Assembly (NCBI GenBank): GCA_027922465.2
Contig: BQMF02000059.1
Coordinates: 806,001-870,000 of the forward strand
DNA length: 64,000 nucleotides
Source: Turritopsis dohrnii
Lineage: Eukaryota; Cnidaria; Hydrozoa; Anthoathecata; Oceaniidae
Direction: 5' to 3'
Part shown: positions 53,921-64,000 of the stretch, one piece after another
How the letters are laid out: the number at the start of each line of letters is the position of its first letter
Position numbering within the stretch: position 1 is the first letter of the stretch
The notes under the pieces: generated by a model
Told to the model about the DNA's origin: nothing
Seen by the model: the letters and a program-made list of their open reading frames with translations, nothing else
The model's database searches: none
Translations under genes and position numbers: made by a program

Positions 53921-53922
<2 letters not shown>
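53439..53922 (+). repeat. Helitron-like unit(s) ending in a microsatellite
   Basis: TCTTATTATACTAATTCTCG start; two GACGACGCCTTGGCG hairpin-type ends (about 53766 and 53908), the last running straight into (ATT)n. Gene-free. Confidence 0.55.
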
Positions 53923-53971
<49 letters not shown>

Positions 53972-54006
53972 GTTATTATTATTATTATTATCATTATTAT
54001 TATTAT
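53923..54006 (+). repeat. (ATT)n microsatellite
   Basis: About 28 trinucleotides with single interruptions (TGTT, TCAT). It begins exactly after the Helitron-type hairpin GCCTTGGCG. Confidence 0.95.
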
Positions 54007-55261
54007 GTATGCTGAAAAAGAAGTATTTTTATTATGAATTCTTGTAGGATCTTGTGTAGGATCCTGTCAGGATTTGAACCAGATTTTAACATATGTTGAG
54101 TGAAATTTGTTGTTAGTTTCAAGGTTACTATGTGATCGAATACAGGATGGTATTCTGTATGAATACTGATATTTCAAATTTCAGGGAAATTGCTTTTTAG
54201 ATTGTTATCTTCCCTTAAATCGTCTCAGTCGTTCTTGTCAGTCCATTCTTCTCTCTCTGACAATTTGCGGGATTTTTATAACCAAGCTATGTGACGTATA
54301 ATAGTTTTAAATCATTACATGGGATCTTGAATCCATTATGGCAGATGGTTTAGTTTTGAGTAAACACTGTATTGTTGTAAAGTGTAAAGTTTAACTTTGT
54401 CCTTTTATGTATTTTGCTAAACGATATAATACAGCTTAAGATTTAGAATTCTTAAGTCAATGTATACCTTTTTATGAAAATCCTATACAGTAAAGTAAAA
54501 ATTAGATTACATTTTCATTCTTTGTATGTGCACGTGCTTGTTTTAGTTTTTGATCCCATTTCTGGATTGCAACGTTTTGTTTAGACCCACATATTGAACA
54601 ATTTTGCTTCAGAACCGTTGTGATTTATATTCATCAACTGAAGCCACTAAATTCTAATAAGGAATCTGAGTGTGAATGGAAATTAGCTATATAAATTTAA
54701 TAATTCTATGATATTTAAATATGGAAATATAGGTCAATCTGTGATTAACAAATGTTTCAACTATGTATTTGTATGTATTTGTGATTTCTGTAGTTTTATT
54801 GTTGATAATATTCAAAAATCGTGTCATAAAAAAATTCATGTTTTCCTCCCAGAAATGATTGAAGATGGTCATCCTCATATTTCTAAATTATGCTCTTAAA
54901 TTTTAGCACATGTGTGTGAGCCTACAATTAAAGTTCTTAGAAACTATGTTCTTCTAAAAAAGACTGCCATAATTCATCACTATTCTGTTTTATAAGTCAA
55001 AAGAGCAAGAAAATTTATCTTGTTCACTTGTTGATTATTTTAAGAACTTTTTGTTGTTAACCTTTCTCATTGTAAATACATAATGTCACCATACCAGTGC
55101 TTTTTGAATTGAAATGATAGCTAAAATAATGTTATTTTGAATAATTAAATTTTTAGACTCCAATTCTTACCTTCCTCAGCAGTAACTCGGATGATTTCTT
55201 CTTTTTGCTCGAAAATCCTGCGGTCGTTGTAATATTTTCAGCCAATAGAATTCGTTAATTC
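54007..55261. other. Gene-free AT-rich segment of unknown origin
   Basis: This is one of the few stretches not clearly shared with other repeats here. Frames are short and motif-free. Bounded by the microsatellite on the left and a transposon end on the right, so it could be the body of a deleted copy of the 426-3535 family. Confidence 0.4.
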
Positions 55262-55333
55262 GGTAGCGTTCGCCAGGGTCTTCTTTGCCGCTATCCGTAT
55301 ATCGAAAAGGCAAGAGACCCTGGGTTCGAGGCT
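55262..55333. repeat. Solo terminus of the 426-3535 transposon family
   Basis: Matches 3463-3535 with about ten differences: TATCCGTATATCGAAAAGGC and ACCCTGGGTTCGAGG are shared. No matching left end found nearby. Confidence 0.75.
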
Positions 55334-55608
55334 GGGTCGGTGACACGGGTGATGGAGTGACGCTATATTTGGGCCTAAATTTTATTTGGTACTGCGGCTA
55401 TGACGTCATCACAATCTTTGATCAACGATATCTCTGCAACGGTTGGTCGTAACGAAAAGATCCCATACACTTTTTTGATCAGTTTTTCGAGCTCTGCAAC
55501 ATGGGTACAGTCTCTTTTCGAGACTTGGTGATTTAATTTTTTGTCACCTATTTTCGTGACAACGTTTTCGAAAATGAAGCCGTAAAAAACTTTTACGCGA
55601 GATACTGA
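55334..55608 (+). repeat. Helitron-like unit, 3' part
   Basis: Resumes in the middle of a short unit (GGTGACACGGGTGATGG) and ends with GTAAAAAACTTTTAC, CGAGATACTGA; the CTAG is mutated to CTGA. Confidence 0.6.
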
Positions 55609-56475
55609 TCTTATTATAATAACCCGCGATTGTGCATCCCACTTTTATTTTAGAGAGTGACATATTTAGTTTTAATTCACGGTCATCGTCCTCTTATGTG
55701 CGCGTAAAACCACGTAGATGCGAGAGACACTTTTTTCACGATCAATCCAAAAGCACGTGGCATCATTTGACGTCAGTTTTTTATGATCACGGGGAATCAT
55801 TGCATTGCATCCCCAATCGAACGCGACGTTTTTGGGGAAATATCTCGAGAACCAATAGGGATAACTGACGTTTTTTAAGGGTCCACGATACGGATGACCG
55901 GGTCACGCAACATTTGGGCCTAAATTTTATTTGGTACTGCGGCTATGACGTCACAAAACCTTTGATTGATGATATCTCTCCAACGGTTGGTCATAGCGAA
56001 ATGATTCCATACATTTTTTTGATCAGATTTTCAAGCTCTACAACATGGGTAAATTTTCCAGTCCCGATTCTGTAATTGAAATTTTCATCACGGGGTTCGC
56101 ACACGGGAACGTGGGATTTCTGCAGATCCTTTTCGAAATTAAAGCCGTAAAAATTTTTTGATAACTGACGTTTTATAGGGTCCGCGGTACGGGTGATGGG
56201 GTGACGCAAAATTTGGGCCTAAATTTAATTTGGTACTGCAGCTATGACGTCATCAAAACCTTTGATTGACCATATCTCCGCAACGGTTGGTCGTAGTGAA
56301 ACGATCCCATACATTTTTTTGCTCAGATTTTCAAGCTCTACAACATCAGTACACTTTCCAGGCCCGATTCCGTAATTGAAATTTTCGTCACGGGGTTCTC
56401 ACACGGGAACGCGTCGTATTTCTGCAGATTCTTTTCGGAATTAAAGTCGTAAAAATCTTTTACGCGAGTTACTAG
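55609..56475 (+). repeat. Helitron-like unit with internal duplication
   Basis: TC start and CGAGTTACTAG end; the 3' third is duplicated (55865-56150 resembles 56160-56470). Gene-free. Confidence 0.6.
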
Positions 56476-56631
56476 TCTACTTATACTAATCCGCGTGTGT
56501 GCATCCCACTTTTATTTTAGACAGTGTTTTGCTTTTGTTTTTGTAATGGTCAAAATCTTCTTAATCGTGGTCATATAGCGGCAGTTCGACCACGCAAGAC
56601 ACATTCACGATTAGTATAATAGCACGTGGCA
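56476..56631 (+). repeat. Helitron-like unit, 5' part (split by Chapaev)
   Basis: TCTACTTATACTAATCCGCG start; ends with target duplication GGCA at 56628-56631. The unit resumes after 61564. Confidence 0.7.
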
Positions 56632-59600
56632 CACGGCTGTTTCGCACGCGAAACTCAGTTTGCGCATGCGTGTCATTTGACGGTTTTTCATTTACGGCTT
56701 TAAAAATGGCGGTCAGCCACGCGTGTTTTTATTTTCCCTAGGTACTAAGTTCTATATCCTTTTTTGGCATTTATACTCAACTCAGTGGATCCAAATTATA
56801 ACCGAACGTTTTCCACATGGTTTGACTCTTTCATCACGAAAGAATTCAGCGGGCTGAAGTGGTCGTCGAAGCTCTGGATTGCATATTTAGTTCTTACTTC
56901 CAATTTGCTATGAGATCTGTGTACAACCTAGATTTGAGACATTTTTTAGTACTCTCGAAGTTTTCCCATGGACGCGACAGATGTTATTGGAACATTCAGT
57001 TGTCAATGAAAAACATTTCCAAAAGGTATGGTGCTAACATTTTTTTTCAAGTTAGTGTAACATCTCAAACTTTCTCATTTTTCATACATTTCATAAACTG
57101 ACCTCGTGATTACATAAAAACATATTTACAAAAACGATCTAGTTGTGTTTAGTTTTGAAAAAGTAGTAAACTGAACTCTTCCTGTGAATAATAAGGCTTC
57201 ATAAATACAATGATTTAGCTCCACTGACATTGGATTTCCAAAAATTTACTCACAAATGTTTGTTGTTGTGAAAACAAATTAAATGTGTTGCACAATTTGT
57301 TGAGATAAGAACTGAGTCGAATAAAACACTCTAAGGCCAGTCATATATTAAATGGTAACTACCATTAATGGTAAACATTAGAAATAAATAAAATATAAAC
57401 ATGTAAGAGTTAGATAGATGTTAACTGTACAAAAATCAGATCAACTGAATTTGAAGTTGTTATTCTTCTAACTTTCTTTTTTTCTTTTGTGGCTTAATTA
57501 TTTGTGCTTCAGGAGATGAAGACAATAAATGTTGGTTCATGGTGTATTCCAACCGTTTAACTGGGTCTTTCACTCCGTTGTATCTGGAAAACAAGATAAA
57601 CTATTCATTTGTTTTGATTAATAAAAGAAATATCGTACACAATTCTGCATTATGACTTTACCTTGCTTTCATTTGTTTAAACTGATGATGTAAGCTCTCT
57701 CCACCTTGTTCACCGTAGACCCCAAATGCCGATTTCCACTTTCTGATGAATGGCACAAGATGGTCTTCCATTATGTGAAGCTTGGGACTTATGTTTACAT
57801 TAGGCCAGTGTAAACGCAAAAATTGAAAGAACAAATTTATCGATAATTCTAAAAATGCAATATGTATTTTATTAATTTCCAGTCTCATGAAATCAATTAT
57901 TTAAAACAAATATTTCCTCTTACCCAGATTGTTGACTTCACTGGTAGTTAACTCACCAGAGCTGTTAAAGATATTATGGCAGAGTGAATATTTTTCAAAC
58001 AATTTAGCAAATCTATCACACATTTCTTTTGCTTTTTGATTGATAAGCTCGTCATTTGTTTCACTTTTTATGGCGTTGATAATACCATCACATAAGTGAG
58101 TTGCATTTTCTTTCTAAAATAAAATGAACATTCACATAACCTAGTAACCTAAACAATGTAACCTTGTTCATCATTTTGAAATCTTACTTTTAGCAGTTTA
58201 TGTACATGGTTTCCAATGAAGCTCTTCCCATGGTACGCTTGTCTTTGAATGTTAATCATTTGCAGACTAACATCAAGGGATGAGGCACATGGACCAACAC
58301 CAGTTGGTAAGTTTTCATTTAACTTATTTATGGAATTTTCCATTTCTTCGATTTGAGCTTCCAGTTCATCAACCTAAGGTTTAAGGATTGGTAAAAGTCA
58401 ATCGTGCATCAAAACGAGACAAATGAATATATAATCATAAACTCTATAATATAAACCACAAATCCTACAAACCTGAGGTATGTAATAAGTGGTGACAAGA
58501 TTAGGGTTGCCTCCAGCAATTAGGTGATAGCCTAATTCTTCCTTTACTGAAGCAATCTCTTCTAGCACCATTGCTTTCTTTTCTTCTAGATCTTCTCGTT
58601 CTTTTAAGAACTTCGAATATGCATCAGTCGAGTCAACTGGTCTTATTGATTTTGTTGCAGCCAATTCAATATCAAGCATGTGGCACTCCTTTTCCAACAT
58701 GTTGAATAATTTCAGGTAAATGCCTAACGAAAGGTGCAATCCTGGTACCGCTACCTGATAGAAAACATTTGAGAAATTTGAAAAATATGTTCAAGTTCAA
58801 ATTTTATGTGTGTGTGTGTGTGTTTGTTGTTGTTGTTTTTTGTGTATTATTAATTAAAGTCAGTTGTGAACATTTTTCCAAAATGTCTTTAAGATGTAGT
58901 GTAAGGTACACAACATCCTTAAAATTTTAAAAGTAAATAAAGCTTTGTTGTAAGACTTACTTGATTGAGTGGCACATCAAAAAAATATTTCTCTATAACA
59001 TTGAAATGTTTCTTTGCATTCCTTACTTTCCCTCCAGCATTCATAAAATCCTGATGATGTTTTTTCAGGTCGGGTAAGGTTCGGCATGTTAACTTTCCTC
59101 GAATGAATGCTGGGAATTGCATTTCATCGTGCGTGATCAAACACCATAAACAAGGATGGCGACCTGGAATTGATAAAGTTATGAAATTTCACTATTATGA
59201 TAATCGAAGACTACAGTTTTTTTAGATTTTTCACCTACCACTTGCACCAGATATTCCGTACATGGTACACAGAAACGCATAATCACCATAAATGAAGACA
59301 CGCAAATCTTTGTCTCGGAACTTGGTTTTCTGTAATAATGATACTTGTGGCTGAAATCTTTTTAAACATGTCCGCAAGTTGTTACTGGTGTCCTTTGCTT
59401 CAAATATGGAAAAGACTATGGTGTTATCTGGCCGATTGGGTTTATCAACATTTACAATTTGATACCCCATTTTGAAGCTGTTATCGCCATGGTCACCGCC
59501 TATTTTGACATGGATCTCGTTTTTTTCGATAAAAGTATGCTGAACAAGCAGATCACACTTTTCGAGTTGGTGTATCCTTTTTAGGCAATGTCCAACTAAA

Positions 59601-61564
59601 TTATATAGGTATGCCCACGGAACAAGTACCACTTCTATTTTGTTGTTGTTAGTTTTTGTGCAAGGTGCAAGTTCTGCATATAAACCAGTCCAACCCATTC
59701 AGCTGCTGTTTTCCTGACTTGTTTTTCTGATGACACTTTGACTTGAAATGTACTGAGCCATCGTGAAATGCTGCGTAGTTGATTCCAGGGTATGTTCAAT
59801 GACGATTTCATTGCCGCAACATGTTCCGCTGGAATAACTGTCTGTTCTTTCAATTTTTTTATAATGCTTGAGCGATGATTCTCATCAAGACTTTGCACAA
59901 CAGCAGCTGTCTGAGTTGAAATGGCCTCTTCACACGAACCAGATATTATTGACAGCAATTCTTTTGTTGTCTTGGTCCTAGCCTGGATACTTCTTCTGCT
60001 AGACACATTTGAATGCTTTGTAGAGACTCGAATCGGTGTTATAGTAAGGGGCTAAAATACAGTAATAGATTATTAGCTATTGTATATATTTTGTGTGGTC
60101 CCCCAGAGGAATTATTTTTATTAGTTTAAAAGTTTTCAACAAAACATGCATGTACATGGTGTTTCATTCACACAAAAACTGGCTTGTTTTTAATTTCTGA
60201 CCCAAGTATGATTATATTTACCTTAGAGCCCTTAGTTGGTAGCTGTACGCTATTGTTTGGTAATTTTGATTTCTGCATCTGAATTCCAACAACGTGGGTC
60301 ACACATTCCAAAACCTCTCGCGGAACTTCTTCTGTAGAACTTAAGTTGAGGATATCACTTGTGGTCAAAACAGATGATTTGTTGCAGTAATGCCCTTTGA
60401 AACGGTCGATGTTGAAATGTGCGTTGCATGAGTGACAAAAGATTTTCTGCATTATCAGTGTGTTCAGGAGAACTTGACCTGACTGTATCGATTTTTCGTC
60501 AGGCAGAACACTTATATTGCATGTTGGACAATTACTCTCCTTTTGTAAGTGAGATGTGAGACAAACTTCACAAAATGTGTGATTACAGGCCACTACATAC
60601 AGGGGTTTTTTGACCAGGTCCTCACATATCCCACATATGTACGGTTTTATATGAGTGTTGTGTGTGATAGAAAAGTCCTTGAGGGTCAAGTTATGAGTTT
60701 GTGAGGGTGATAAATGTTGCAGATTTTTAATGATGGAAGTCCATGTTGTTGGTGTAGGTAAATTAATAGGTCTGCCTCTTCTCCCTTTTTTACTTGGACG
60801 ACCTCCTTTAGCCTTCTCCTTGAAAAGACTGCATGTCTTGCACTTGTCATTGGTATGTATTTGCCAGTGAATAGGGGTTTGTGTGTGTATGGATCCACGT
60901 TGTAAAAAATTTTGTATCTTTGCAAAGCAGTTGTTGCAGAAAAATTTGGGATGTATTCCATCTTTATCGTTGTGAAAGTCGTCCTTAAAGGCAGTACATA
61001 AGTCACTCGTGTGCTTTTCTGTTGCATGCTTGACTCTATCTGACAATATATGTCCACATATCCGGCATAGTCTACCTGAACACTGCTCGTGGAAGGTGTT
61101 GTCCGCCATATTTTTAGGTTGAAATAGCTGAACTTTGGGATGCTGTAACTTCTTTCTAAAAAATGTTAGCAACATAGAATTTTGCTAAAATGTGAGGTAA
61201 TTTGTTGGTTATATTGGTCGTATTTACCTTTTCGTTGTTAAAACTTTGAGAGTGCTTGAAAACCTAGTTGCTATGGGCGAGGTTCTCCACTAGGATCTTC
61301 AGTGATGTTGTTAAAATTTAAAATTCGCGCCAAAAATAAATTATTTTGTTTGCTATGAGTAGCTACTTTGAAAATGTACTTGTGAAACTCTACCTTAGTG
61401 CTTATATTTGTATTTAACATTGTGTTTAGACTAGGTTTAGGCTTTTCAAAAAGCACAAGGTGGGGAGAGCAAAAGTGAAAACGAGAACGCATTTTGTTTT
61501 GATTTAGAAAAGTCACGCATGCGCAGTCTTACTTTCCAATTTATAGGCTACGGAAACAGCCGTG
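56632..61564 (-). mobile_element. Chapaev DNA transposon (N-RAG type), 4.93 kb
   Basis: Ends CACGGCTGTTTC and GAAACAGCCGTG, with a second inverted word GCGCATGCGTG inside each end. It is flanked by the 4-bp target duplication GGCA (56628-56631 and 61565-61568). Removing it recreates the repeat word AGCACGTGGCATCATTTGACG found elsewhere here. CAC termini and 4-bp duplications are Chapaev features. One eight-exon transposase fills the minus strand. 56670-57459 and 61110-61530 are non-coding apart from untranslated sequence. There is no RAG2-like kelch gene. Confidence 0.9.
57460..61109 (-). pseudogene. Chapaev transposase with RAG1 N-terminal-like zinc/RING region
   Basis: Exons, 5' to 3' on the minus strand: 61109-60222, 60051-59239, 59163-58961, 58754-58473, 58373-58188, 58113-57924, 57848-57662, 57583-57460. 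All junctions are GT-AG and phases agree. Exon 1 has CRICGHIL, an HPKFFCNNCFAKI zinc block, AT-hook-like GGRPSKKGRRGRP, a RING finger (CGIC, then CNHTFCEVC, then CPTC) and a C2-H-C finger, the order seen in RAG1. Exon 2 has the first Asp in KIGGDHGDNSFKMGY and the second in FIYGDYAFLCTMYG. RHPCLWC starts exon 3, AYHGKSFIGNHVHK is in exon 5, and the Glu is in YGEQGGESLHHQF in exon 7. Exon 2 has one frame change near 59640-59700, where two frames overlap. About 950 residues; otherwise well preserved. Confidence 0.8.
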
Positions 61565-61875
61565 GGCATCATTTGACGTCAGATGTTTTGATTACGTCAG
61601 ATGTCATTGATACGGGTAAAGGGGTGACGCATCATTTGGGCCTAAATTTTATTTGGTATTGCGGATATGACGTCATTAAAATCTTTGATCGACGCTGTCT
61701 CTGCAACAGTTGATCGTAGCGAAACGATCCCATACACTTTTTTGATCAGCTTTTTGAGCTCTACAACATGGGAAGACTTTCCAGCCACGATTTTGGGATT
61801 TAATTTTTGGTCACGTATTTTCGACACATCCTTTTCGAAATTATAGCCGTAAAAAATTTTTACGCGAGATCCTAG
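61565..61875 (+). repeat. Helitron-like unit, 3' part (split by Chapaev)
   Basis: Starts with the GGCA duplication. Includes two TGACGTCA-like sites near 61575 and 61668. Ends GTAAAAAATTTTTAC, CGAGATCCTAG. Gene-free. Confidence 0.7.
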
Positions 61876-62414
61876 TCTACTTATACTAATTCGCAATCGT
61901 GCATCCCACTTTTATTTTAGAGAGTGTTGTGTTTTTGCTAAATTTACGGTCAAAATCTTCTTAATCGTGGTCATTTTTTCGTTAGACTATTGATAATTGA
62001 CGATTAGTATAATAGCACGCGGCGTGACGCCAGTTATTTTTGTCGTATCACGGGGGAGTCATTGCATTGCATCCCCAATCGAACGCGACGTTTTTGGGGA
62101 AATATCTCGAGAACCAATAGGGATAACTGACGTTCTTTGGGGTCCGCGATACGGGTGACGGGGTGGCGCAACATTTGGGCCTAAATTTTATTTGGTACTG
62201 CGGATATGAGGTCATTAAAATCTTTGATCGACGATATCTCTGCAACGGTTGATCGTAGCGAAACGATCCCATACACTTTCTTGATCAGCTTTTCGAGCTC
62301 TACAACATGGAAACACTTTCCAGTCACGATTTTGTGATTTAATTTTTCGTCACCTATTTTCCACACATCCTTTTCGAAATTATAGCCGTAAAAAACTTTT
62401 ACGCGAGATACTAG
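61876..62414 (+). repeat. Helitron-like unit, about 539 bp
   Basis: TCTACTTATACTAATTCGC start; GTAAAAAACTTTTAC, CGAGATACTAG end. Closely related to 35762-36299. Confidence 0.7.
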
Positions 62415-62863
62415 TCTTATTATACTAATTCGCATTTGTGGATACCACTTTTATTTTAGAGAGTGATATATTTATTTAAATTTTACGGTCATCATCTTCT
62501 TATGTGCGCGTAAAACCACGTAGATGCGAGAGACACTTTTTTCACGATTATTCCAAAAGCACGTGGCATCATTTGACGTCAGTTTTTTTCATGATCACCA
62601 GGAATCATTGCATTGCATCCCCAATCGAACGCGACGTTTTTAGGGAAATATCTCGAGAACCAATAGGGATAACTGACGTTCTTTGGGGTCCGCGATACGG
62701 GTGATGGGGTGACGCAACATTTGGGCCCAAATTTTTTTGGTACTGCGTTTATGGCGTCATCAAAATCTTTGATCAACGATATCTTTCTAACCGTTGATCG
62801 TGGGCAAACTTATCATTGCCAATTCTTTATTTTATTTTTCGTGAACTGGACGCATGCTGAACA
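62415..62863 (+). repeat. Helitron-like unit, incomplete
   Basis: TC start; the 3' end changes near 62800 to the long-unit ending (GGACGCATGCTGAACATGGG) and stops where the inverted units begin. Confidence 0.6.
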
Positions 62864-63614
62864 TGGGCCAAGGCGGCGTCGCTCGCCGCCCATTTCCACC
62901 TTCAGCCTGCGTTGGGTTCACAAAAAATAAAATTAAGGATTTGGCAGTAATAAGTGTGCCCATGGTTTAGAGCTCGAAAAACTTATCAAAAAAATGTATG
63001 GGATCGTTTTGCTACGGCCAACCGTTACGGAGATATTTTTGATCAAAATTTTGATGACGTCATAGACCATTCCCCAAAAAATGTTAGACCCAAATTTTTC
63101 GTCACTCTATGGCCTGCATCGCCGACCCCAAAAAACGTCAGTTATCCCTATTGGTTACCGAGATAATTTTCCCTAAACGTCGCATTCGATTAGGGCCTCA
63201 ATACAATGGTTTCACACTGACGTCGCACAAAATAAAATAAAATAATCACTCTCACAACTCAATCTACCATTTTGCGTGACTTACGAACAAACAAACGCAC
63301 AAACAGAGAATCGGCTATTAATATATAGACTAGCCGCCAAGGCGGCGTCGCTCGCCGCCCATGTTCAGCATGCGTTGACTTCACGAAAAATAAAATTATG
63401 GAATTGGCAACCGAAAGTGTTACCATGTTGTAGAGCTCGAAAAACTGATTAAAAAAATGTATGGGATCGTTCCGCTACGATCAACCGTTACAGAGATATC
63501 ATTCTTCAAAGATTTTGATGACGTCACAGACCCCTCCCCAAAAAAATTGGACCCAAATTTTTTGTCACCCCATCGCCTGTATCGCGGACCCTAAAAAACG
63601 TCAGTTATCCTAGA
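62864..63614 (-). repeat. Helitron-like units in opposite orientation
   Basis: CTAGCCGCCAAGGCGGC at 63332 is the inverse of the hairpin-CTAG end. Two inverted partial units (62864-63331 and 63332-63614) lie head to tail on the minus strand, each with the inverse of ACGATCCCATACA. At 62845-62900 plus- and minus-oriented ends abut. Confidence 0.65.
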
Positions 63615-64000
63615 GGCAGATTCGAAATCAAATATCAAATATCAGTTTAAACAATGGTTCCAAAAAAACCCAAATTTCATGTGTTATTTATTTGCACTCA
63701 AAACGCAGAAAGAAAAAAACTTTTTATTACCTTTTGTTTTAAAAACGTTACGCGCTCTAACATGGGGGGTGCTATCAAACAGGGGGAAAATGGTTTCTCT
63801 TCTTAAAAAGTTCACACGGAGAAGAGAAAAAAGGCACGTGCTAAATGAATAAATAGAATAAAAAAACGTTCGATTAGAACGCTTAACAATTAAAAGAACA
63901 AATTAAATTATTAAAAGAAAAGCAAAAAAAAAAAAAAAAACATTTTCTTTTGATATGATACTCTTTTTTTACCTATCGGTTTTTAAACATTTTGATAGCT
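63615..64000. other. Gene-free edge of the window
   Basis: AT-rich sequence unlike the preceding units, with an A-run of about 18 near 63925. No gene, repeat family or RNA recognised. Confidence 0.4.

Noticed and set aside
57460..61109. A true RAG1 gene or ProtoRAG transposon
   Set aside because: The RING/zinc region is RAG1-like, but the catalytic core motifs, CAC termini, 4-bp duplication and lack of a RAG2-like gene fit Chapaev.

Overview
This window is repeat-dense, AT-rich DNA from an animal, almost certainly an invertebrate. The reasons are GT-AG introns in several genes, an innexin-type gap-junction gene, and animal-type DNA transposons. A cnidarian or a mollusc/annelid is plausible, but the sequence alone does not settle it. 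I see no clear host single-copy gene. Nearly everything is mobile DNA, much of it nested.

Layout. (1) About 1-16.28 kb is a non-autonomous Helitron-like repeat unit split by insertions. One is a 3.1-kb terminal-inverted-repeat (TIR) element at 426-3535 with a 9-bp target duplication and a RecQ-like helicase relic. The other is an 11-kb composite at 3972-15137: a CACTA/EnSpm (Tnp2) element with two divergent genes, itself split by a 5-kb hAT element (9996-15032) whose transposase carries an OTU/vertnin-like N-terminal domain. (2) 16281-33731 is a near-complete Polinton/Maverick (adintovirus-like) element of 17.45 kb with almost identical TIRs. It encodes protein-primed PolB, a DD35E integrase, packaging ATPase, double-jelly-roll major capsid protein, a probable minor capsid protein, several membrane proteins, a BRO-type protein and an interrupted innexin. 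(3) 33.73-39.89 kb is a head-to-tail array of Helitron-like units; one is an empty-site sister of the unit the Polinton hit. (4) 39890-48836 is an autonomous Helitron: a spliced Rep-helicase gene, a minisatellite, and a gene assembled from a first coding exon plus seven tiny phase-1 exons of 24-30 nt and one terminal exon. (5) 48.84-56.63 kb is more Helitron-like units, an (ATT)n tract and a solo end of the element in (1). (6) 56632-61564 is a Chapaev element with CAC termini and a 4-bp target duplication, whose eight-exon transposase begins with a RAG1-N-terminal-like zinc/RING region. (7) 61.57-64 kb is more units, the last ones inverted.

How the Polinton works as a unit. Its genes are tightly packed. 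Many start codons sit directly in a TAAATG context or behind a TATAATAA box. Two divergent gene pairs share the same 14-nt intergenic motif. Hairpins lie at several gene ends. Each TIR carries an array of perfect TGACGTCA (CRE/ATF) sites ahead of an inward-facing gene: PolB on the left, and on the right a stand-alone copy of a PolB N-terminal module. I did not find an adenovirus-type protease.

Exon structures, frames and phases were worked out by hand; family names rest on motifs I can see, not on searches.
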